A stretch of 31,571 nt of DNA from IMG/VR virus record IMGVR_UViG_3300012929_000038, positions 1 to 31,571 of that record; one strand, 5' to 3'. Positions 27,089 through 31,571 of this stretch are shown piece by piece (the stretch's first letter is position 1; each line of letters starts with the position of its first letter). The position numbers were made by a program, and so were the translations under genes. Source of the DNA: a virus. The notes beneath the pieces are model-generated. The model worked only from the letters and a program-made list of their open reading frames with translations. It was not told the origin of the DNA and did not search any database.

Positions 27089-27348
27089 ATCCAAATTGTC
27101 GCGTTGACGGTTGCAGCAATAGCGGTGAGCACTCCTTTGCAATTGCCATTTCTCGTAACGATGTCCAAGACACACCAAGTTCGGCGGATGGCAACATATG
27201 TTCAGAACACGCTAATGGACTGTGGTCATTGTTGGGGGCACCTCCCAAAAGAGCAACACAAATTATGGCTGAAGAATTCTGCAAAGAGCTAAATGACGGC
27301 GCGGATGAAGTCGTAATCCGCATGGACAAACGATTGGCGGGTCTGTGA
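27085..27348 (+). CDS. Cys/His-containing hypothetical protein (87 aa)
   Basis: ATG 27085 overlaps the protease stop (ATGA). The N-terminus has CRVDGCSNSGEHSF and, about 25 residues later, NICSEHANG: a C-C-C-H set that probably holds zinc. The rest is helical and acidic. The function is unknown; its position among head genes may be incidental. The stop overlaps the next ATG. Confidence 0.65.
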   Translation: MNPNCRVDGCSNSGEHSFAIAISRNDVQDTPSSADGNICSEHANGLWSLLGAPPKRATQIMAEEFCKELNDGADEVVIRMDKRLAGL

Positions 27349-27515
27349 TGAGAATTTCTGCAAATGTGCCCTCGCTCATAGCTGTTGTTCTGTTCGCGAT
27401 TGCATGGTTCGGAGCTACTGGTTACGGACATTTTGATTACGTGCCATGGATGCTCGGTGGCCTCTTCAGCTTTTCATTGACAGGGTTCGTATTTTTCGAC
27501 CGAGGAGTGAGATGA
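27348..27515 (+). CDS. two-segment membrane protein (55 aa)
   Basis: ATG 27348 overlaps the previous stop. Two hydrophobic stretches (PSLIAVVLFAIAWFGATG and VPWMLGGLFSFSLTGFVFF) are separated by YGHFDY, predicting a hairpin in the membrane with both ends on the same side. Two-segment small proteins can be class II holins, but the location within the head cluster gives no support for lysis. The stop overlaps the next ATG (ATGA). Confidence 0.6.
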   Translation: MRISANVPSLIAVVLFAIAWFGATGYGHFDYVPWMLGGLFSFSLTGFVFFDRGVR

Positions 27516-27637
27516 GTAAAACATCATTCGGTGGTAAGCCTCAAACCAACACGCCTGCTGATCGCAGGTTGAAAGAGAACAAGGGACTTCCGCCAAAGCC
27601 AGTCCCACCACCACTTTCGAAGCCGAAGACCAAATAA
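27512..27637 (+). CDS. small Pro/Lys-rich protein (41 aa)
   Basis: ATG 27512 overlaps the previous stop; an in-frame ATG at 27446 was rejected as lying inside the previous gene. The product is unstructured, basic and Pro-rich (NKGLPPKPVPPPLSKPKTK). It is the last gene before the capsid leader. Function unknown. Confidence 0.5.
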   Translation: MSKTSFGGKPQTNTPADRRLKENKGLPPKPVPPPLSKPKTK

Positions 27638-27649
27638 ACTCTTTCGTTT

Positions 27650-27755
27650 GTAACATCCGTTCAAAACAAGATGTTACTGTTCACCCTATATAGGTCAACC
27701 TCGTTGGCCGCCTGCATGTTGGACCTCGATCTAACGGAATCTAAAACCATCCGTT
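27650..27755 (+). promoter_or_regulatory. structured leader of the major capsid gene
   Basis: The 145-base gap before the capsid gene has three hairpins. GTAACATC/GATGTTAC (27650-27677) has a 12-base loop. GGTCAAC-CTC-GTTGGCC (27693-27709) has a three-base loop. AACGGA/TCCGTT (27733-27755) is the third. A TATATA (27687-27692) between the first two could be a -10 box, so the first hairpin may end the upstream unit and the others lie in the capsid mRNA leader. GGAGG near 27768 is the ribosome site. Confidence 0.45.
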
Positions 27756-27782
27756 TATCGCGTCCTTGGAGGACAAACCCCC

Positions 27783-29717
27783 ATGCAATTCCCACAAATT
27801 CCCGCTGATATCAGCACTCTTTCTGATGATGAGATCACAGAACTTGAGTCCGAACTCGTAGCTGCGTTCAATGATGCAACCGCCGAGGGCGTAACCATTA
27901 CCGACGAAGACGTTGCAGAACTTGCAATTGTCACCGAATCGGTTGAGAAACTTCGCGCCGAACTTGTAGCACGCGCCGAAGCTGCTGCGAAAGCGCAAGC
28001 TGAAGCAGAGGCTGCCGAGTCCGCACGTCAAGAGACATTGGCTGATCTTGCAAGCCGAGTGAACGCTGCTGTTGATGATGAAGAGATGGAAGGCGAAACC
28101 CCAGAAGAGGGCGAACCCGAGACTCCTGCTGAACCAGAAGTATCAGTGGAAACACCTGTTGCTGAAATCCCCATTGAGGCTCCTGTAGCTGTTGCAGCGG
28201 ATGCAAAGCCGAAAGCGGTCACGGCAGCTACTACGGTTGCCCAACTAAAGCGCAATGCCCCTATCAAAACTCGTCCGCGAGTTGAGGCTCCAGAATCAAC
28301 CGTGACTATTACTGCTGCTGTTGATGTGCCTGGTATGGCTCCTGGTCAGAAGCTCACTGATCTGCGTCAAGTCGCCGTGGCTATGTGCGAGCGTTTCCGT
28401 ACAATCGGTACGGGTAATGGCGATGCGGTTCAGGTCGCTCGCTTCACCAACACCTATCAAGAGAATCGTCAACTGACTCCTGACATGAGCCCGGCTCAGA
28501 TTCAGGCCCGTCTTGATTCCTTTGACAGGACTCCTCAAGGCATTACGGCTGCTGGTGGTCTTTGTGCCCCGGTGAATAACTACTACGAGCAGATGGTTAT
28601 TGCTGATTCGGCTCGTCCGGTCAAGGACTCTCTTGCGGGCTTCCAGGCTTACCGTGGTGGTATTCGTTACAACGCTCCGCCAACTCTTGCAAGCATCACA
28701 GGTGGCGTGGCTCGCATCACCGCTGCGCAGGATCTTGCAGGTTCGCCAACCAAGACTGCTTTCGCGGTTACCTGTCCCGGTATTACTGAAGTGGATATCG
28801 CATCGATCTACACCTCGCTGCTCTTCGGCAACATTGGTGCCCGTGCATACCCCGAATATGTCGAGGCTTGGATCAAGCTTGGTCTTGCGAAGTCGGCTCG
28901 CGTTGCTGAAACAGCATTGCTTGACGGCATCTCTGCCGCATCTACCCAGGTCACAGCTGCTGGCTTGGTTGGCGCAGGACGGGAACTTTTCGCCCGTCTT
29001 GGTCAAGTTGCTGCGGGTTACCGCTCACGTAACCGTACCAAGGACATCCCGCTGCAAGTCCTGTTGCCTGCATGGTCACTTGATCTTGTCCAGACGGACT
29101 TTGCCCGTACCTTCACGGACGAAACTGGTTTGATCAGCATGTCGGATGCGGATATCACTGCATTGTTCGGCACGCGCAACCTTGCTGTCACCTGGTATTT
29201 GGACTCTAAGACTGGTGGCGGTCAGATATTCGGTCCCGCTGCTGGTGGCCAGACTTACACCGATGGTACGACTGCTACCAATACAACTGTGACCTCGGCT
29301 ACGGCTGCATTCACGGCTGCTGATGTTGGCAAGACCATCACTGGTGCAGGCATCCCCGCTGGTGCAACAATCACGGTAATCGGTTCAGCCACCTCGGTGA
29401 CTATTTCCGCTGCCACTACAGCTACAGCTTCGGGTGTCGCAATCACCATCGGCCGCACCACGGCTGCTCAATACCCTTCCACCGTTGACGCTTTCATGTT
29501 CCCTCAAGGTTCATTCCTTCACCTGGACGCCGGAACGCTTGACCTTGGTTTGGTACGTGACTCCACGCTGAACTCCACTAACCAATTCCAGATGTTCTCT
29601 GAAACCTTTGAGAACGTTGCCTTGGTTGGTCCAGAGGCTTTGGAAATCATCTTGAGCCTGTCACCTGATGGTAGCTATGCCGCTGCGAAATCAGTAACAA
29701 GTCCGATCAACACTTGA
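27783..29717 (+). CDS. major capsid protein with fused scaffold-like N-terminus and an inserted beta module
   Basis: The 644-residue protein starts with a long acidic, helical region (about 1-185: TLSDDEITELESELVAAFND, ARAEAAAKAQAEAEAAES, then Glu/Pro-rich linker) that resembles a delta/scaffold domain removed during maturation. An HK97-type capsid body follows from about residue 190 (LTDLRQVAVAMCERFRTIG, GGLCAPVNNYYEQMVIADSA, an E-loop and the P-domain helices). Residues 493-558 are a beta-rich module inserted near the end (TDGTTATNTTVTSATAAF), after which capsid sequence resumes to the C-terminus. The module also occurs in the next two genes and should be exposed on the shell. A strong leader and ribosome site suit high expression. 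Confidence 0.9.
   Translation: MQFPQIPADISTLSDDEITELESELVAAFNDATAEGVTITDEDVAELAIVTESVEKLRAELVARAEAAAKAQAEAEAAESARQETLADLASRVNAAVDDEEMEGETPEEGEPETPAEPEVSVETPVAEIPIEAPVAVAADAKPKAVTAATTVAQLKRNAPIKTRPRVEAPESTVTITAAVDVPGMAPGQKLTDLRQVAVAMCERFRTIGTGNGDAVQVARFTNTYQENRQLTPDMSPAQIQARLDSFDRTPQGITAAGGLCAPVNNYYEQMVIADSARPVKDSLAGFQAYRGGIRYNAPPTLASITGGVARITAAQDLAGSPTKTAFAVTCPGITEVDIASIYTSLLFGNIGARAYPEYVEAWIKLGLAKSARVAETALLDGISAASTQVTAAGLVGAGRELFARLGQVAAGYRSRNRTKDIPLQVLLPAWSLDLVQTDFARTFTDETGLISMSDADITALFGTRNLAVTWYLDSKTGGGQIFGPAAGGQTYTDGTTATNTTVTSATAAFTAADVGKTITGAGIPAGATITVIGSATSVTISAATTATASGVAITIGRTTAAQYPSTVDAFMFPQGSFLHLDAGTLDLGLVRDSTLNSTNQFQMFSETFENVALVGPEALEIILSLSPDGSYAAAKSVTSPINT
29259..29456 (+). repeat. 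beta module copy 1 (in the major capsid protein)
   Basis: Sixty-six residues starting TDGTTATNTTVTSATAAFTA, with the core DVGKTITGAGIP, ATITVIGSATSVTIS and a TATASGVAITIGR end. It is recognisably the same unit as 29990-30193 and 31303-31503 at the protein level, but the DNA differs, so the copies are not recent duplicates. Confidence 0.9.
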
Positions 29718-29735
29718 TCTGACTGACTTGTACAT

Positions 29736-29765
29736 GGTGTGCGCTGGGGAAACACAGCGCACACC
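29736..29765 (+). terminator. perfect 11-bp hairpin after the capsid gene
   Basis: GGTGTGCGCTG (29736-29746) pairs fully with CAGCGCACACC (29755-29765) around an eight-base loop. No T run follows (TTCCAACT). It lies between the capsid stop and the next gene's ribosome site. It could stop transcription partially or protect the 3' end of the capsid mRNA, which would explain higher capsid than downstream output. Confidence 0.65.
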
Positions 29766-29788
29766 TTCCAACTATCGAGGAGATGTAA

Positions 29789-30847
29789 GTGGCCGGTACT
29801 GGTCCTGAACTACCGATTCAAGCGCCACCCCTTACACCCCCGACAAATGGGTTGCTCCTCAACGCCACGGTTATCGATAACGTCGAAGACCTGCGTTGGG
29901 AAAATGGTGTTCGTTATGCAGGTGATTCAACTAGTGATTTGCTTGCGTTCGATCCATGTTCAGTCATATCAACCATTCAAAGTGTTTTCACCGATGGCGT
30001 TACTGTTAACGGTTCGCCAACACTGACTTCTGTAACTGCGAATTTTAATTCACAAGATGCAGGCAAGACGATCGCAGGAACGGGCATCCCCGCGAGTACG
30101 ACCATACTAACAATTCAGTCATCAACATCGGTAACGTTGTCGGCGAACGCTACGGCGAGCGCAACTGGTGTAACGATCACCTTTACAGGCCGCATAGCGG
30201 GAACGACCAGACAGAACTTGGTCACGCTATTACCGTTTGGTCTCCAAGCAGAAGACACCTGTTCTGCAATGGGTTTTCAAACCTCTGATTATGAAGGTCG
30301 TGCTAGGCGAGCATTAGCAGCACATGAATCCAAGGGGGTCGAACGAGAGTTTTCTCTTGGTGCGATCATCTCTGCTAATCGGCATTTGCAAGACAACACC
30401 AACACAGTGAAACTCAACAGCGGAACCGCTGTGAGCGTGCGAGCCAGCCTTGCGGCGCTATGTCAAGCGATTGCCGATTACAACCTCGGCGCAGGTATGA
30501 TTCATGCACGTCCATATCTTGTTGAGCTTTGGTCTTCGTTCAATCTACTGAACAGAATCAACAATAAAATTTACACAGCGACAGGCACACTTGTCGTCGC
30601 TGGTTCTGGCTACACGGGTGCGGCACCAGACGGGACAGTCGTATCCAACGTCGCCGAATGGGCATACGTCACGGACGTGCTTCAGATCATGCGCGGTCCA
30701 GTCGAGGTTTTTGCCCCTCAACTAACTTCTGCCACGGTGCACAAAACAGCGAACTCGATTACAACGATCGCGCAACGGCTGTATTCGGTGCAGGGAAATT
30801 TTCAAACAATTGCTGGTATCAAAGTCGACACAACGTCGCTGGCATAA
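29789..30847 (+). CDS. structural protein carrying the beta module near its N-terminus (352 aa)
   Basis: GTG 29789 follows GAGGAGATG. Residues 1-66 form a Pro-rich start and a short domain (NGLLLNATVIDNVEDLRWEN). Residues 68-135 are the shared beta module (TDGVTVNGSPTLTSVTANF). The remainder is a helical/beta capsid-like body (SDYEGRARRALAAHESKGVE, AGMIHARPYLVELWSSFN, TVVSNVAEWAYVTDVLQIMR) that resembles other actinophage head proteins. It may be an additional capsid or decoration protein. Family name not known to me. Confidence 0.6.
   Translation: MAGTGPELPIQAPPLTPPTNGLLLNATVIDNVEDLRWENGVRYAGDSTSDLLAFDPCSVISTIQSVFTDGVTVNGSPTLTSVTANFNSQDAGKTIAGTGIPASTTILTIQSSTSVTLSANATASATGVTITFTGRIAGTTRQNLVTLLPFGLQAEDTCSAMGFQTSDYEGRARRALAAHESKGVEREFSLGAIISANRHLQDNTNTVKLNSGTAVSVRASLAALCQAIADYNLGAGMIHARPYLVELWSSFNLLNRINNKIYTATGTLVVAGSGYTGAAPDGTVVSNVAEWAYVTDVLQIMRGPVEVFAPQLTSATVHKTANSITTIAQRLYSVQGNFQTIAGIKVDTTSLA
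29990..30193 (+). repeat. beta module copy 2
   Basis: Sixty-eight residues beginning TDGVTVNGSPTLTSVTANF with core DAGKTIAGTGIP, TTILTIQSSTSVTLS and end ATGVTITFTGR. The T-D-G start, D-x-G-x-T-I-x-G-x-G-I-P core and G-V-x-I-T end are shared with copies 1 and 3. Confidence 0.9.
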
Positions 30848-30870
30848 ATGCTTAAATGCAGAAAGAATAG

Positions 30871-31571
30871 GTGAGTCCAATTAGCGGAAACGATAACGCG
30901 ATCTCGCTTCAAGCGTGTGCATTGCGTGCGGCACGTTTGGCGGCTGACGGATCAACTCCAGCAGGTGCGACGAATTCGATCGTAACTAATGGTCTGATCA
31001 AACTTGATGCCAAATTGGTATGGGAGGCTGGAGCAGAGTTCACCGTGGTTAACGGTTGCGGCGCCGTGGCTCATACCTACAAAGACCCTGATCACCTAAA
31101 GCGCATTGATGCGACTCTGACGATCACAAATCCTGATGTGGAATTCTCCGAGCTGAGTGGCGGGCTTTCCCTCATTACTGCGGGTGGCCAGAGCATCGGT
31201 GCTTCAGCCCCGGCAGTAGGCGCGGCTCCTCCTCTCGGCATCTCACTTGAGATTTGGACCAAGGCTTGGATCGGTGGCGGCGCTCCTCCAGGGGTTCTGT
31301 TTACCGATGGTGTTACGACCAGTTCGAACACCACGCTTACCTCGGCTTCTGCTGCATTCACAAGTGCCGATGTTGGTCGTACCATTTCAGGTTCCGGTAT
31401 TCCTGGTGGCACGACAATCTCCACCGTCACTAACGGAACGACAATTGTTCTGAGTGCATCGGCGACGGCGACCGCGACAGGCGTGTCGATCACCTTGGGG
31501 CGTCCCGGTGCTTATTGGCGGTATGTGTTCCCGAAGGCAGTCCTTCAGCCTGGAGACTTCACGCTTGAAAA
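30871..31571 (+). CDS. structural protein with a third beta module, cut by the window end
   Basis: GTG 30871 opens a frame that runs to the window edge without a stop (at least 233 residues). The start is polar (SPISGNDNAISLQACALRAA). A beta-rich body follows (AKLVWEAGAEFTVVNGCGAV, HLKRIDATLTITNPDVEFSE, GISLEIWTKAWIGG), then the shared module (residues 145-211, TDGVTTSSNTTLTSASAAF) and YWRYVFPKAVLQPGDFTLE. The body resembles tail-tube or other virion assembly proteins that follow the head genes in actinophages; I cannot decide between a head-to-tail connector and the major tail protein. Confidence 0.65.
   Translation, partial: MSPISGNDNAISLQACALRAARLAADGSTPAGATNSIVTNGLIKLDAKLVWEAGAEFTVVNGCGAVAHTYKDPDHLKRIDATLTITNPDVEFSELSGGLSLITAGGQSIGASAPAVGAAPPLGISLEIWTKAWIGGGAPPGVLFTDGVTTSSNTTLTSASAAFTSADVGRTISGSGIPGGTTISTVTNGTTIVLSASATATATGVSITLGRPGAYWRYVFPKAVLQPGDFTLE
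31303..31503 (+). repeat. beta module copy 3
   Basis: Sixty-seven residues beginning TDGVTTSSNTTLTSASAAF with core DVGRTISGSGIP, TTISTVTNGTTIVLS and end ATGVSITLGR. Like the other copies it is Thr/Ser/Ala-rich, has no cysteine and is flanked by host-protein sequence on both sides. Confidence 0.9.

Noticed and set aside
28296-29006. 236-residue minus-strand ORF within the capsid gene
   Set aside because: It shows no domain motif, unlike the antisense HNH in the terminase, and lies opposite a strongly coding capsid frame. Most likely a shadow of codon bias.
1-31571. Integrase, attachment site, CRISPR array, rRNA or insertion sequence
   Set aside because: No recombinase catalytic pattern, regularly spaced repeats, rRNA core sequence or transposase was seen. 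The excisionase-like HTH alone does not show lysogeny.

Overview
The window is about 31.6 kb of a tailed double-stranded DNA phage genome, probably a siphovirus-like actinobacteriophage. Evidence for an actinobacterial host is the WhiB-family regulator at 12512-12745, a DUF7352-type protein at 11911-12273, and a head-gene order typical of actinophages. Base composition looks near 50% GC by eye, low for classical high-GC actinobacterial hosts. No integrase, attachment site, rRNA or CRISPR array was found. The genome continues past both ends.

Layout. (1) 1-7290: a co-oriented plus-strand string of very small genes, almost all joined by ATGA, GTGA, TAATG or TAGTG stop/start overlaps. Recognisable members are an SPFH/band-7 membrane protein, a DUF3307-type membrane protein, a TerS-like HTH protein and a ribbon-helix-helix protein. 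(2) 7290-8785: a control region with a structured stretch, a 21-bp direct repeat and promoter ahead of a RepL-like winged-helix gene, then minus-strand tRNA-like elements and one minus-strand gene, closed by a strong plus-strand terminator at 8689-8719. (3) 8786-17015: a second run of small plus-strand genes including a DnaQ-like exonuclease, a P-loop protein, DUF7352, WhiB, an Ala/Asp-repeat protein, an excisionase-like HTH protein, many Cys-rich proteins and a frameshifted Cys-rich gene. (4) 17012-19080: a minus-strand collagen-like protein, small plus-strand genes and a GH16 glycoside hydrolase. (5) 19077-31571: the virion module, with terminase large subunit, DUF1360 protein, portal, MuF-like protein, capsid maturation protease, major capsid protein and two further structural proteins, the last cut by the window edge.

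The most striking object is the terminase gene. It carries two inteins, one splitting the Walker A loop and one just before the Walker B-like segment. In each, the slot where a homing-endonuclease domain normally sits is occupied by an HNH endonuclease gene in a different reading frame. In intein 1 that gene is antisense (19432-20151, minus). In intein 2 it is on the same strand but out of frame (20807-21343, plus). The terminase frame stays open across both. Each stretch therefore seems to encode two products: part of an intein that must be translated and excised, and a separate HNH nuclease that could spread the element.

A second unusual feature is a beta-rich module of about 67 residues found in three consecutive virion proteins: inside the major capsid protein, in the next protein, and in the one after it. 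Together the virion genes give a conventional pathway: TerL packages through the portal, the protease matures a capsid whose major protein carries its own scaffold-like N-terminus, and the repeated module probably decorates the particle surface.
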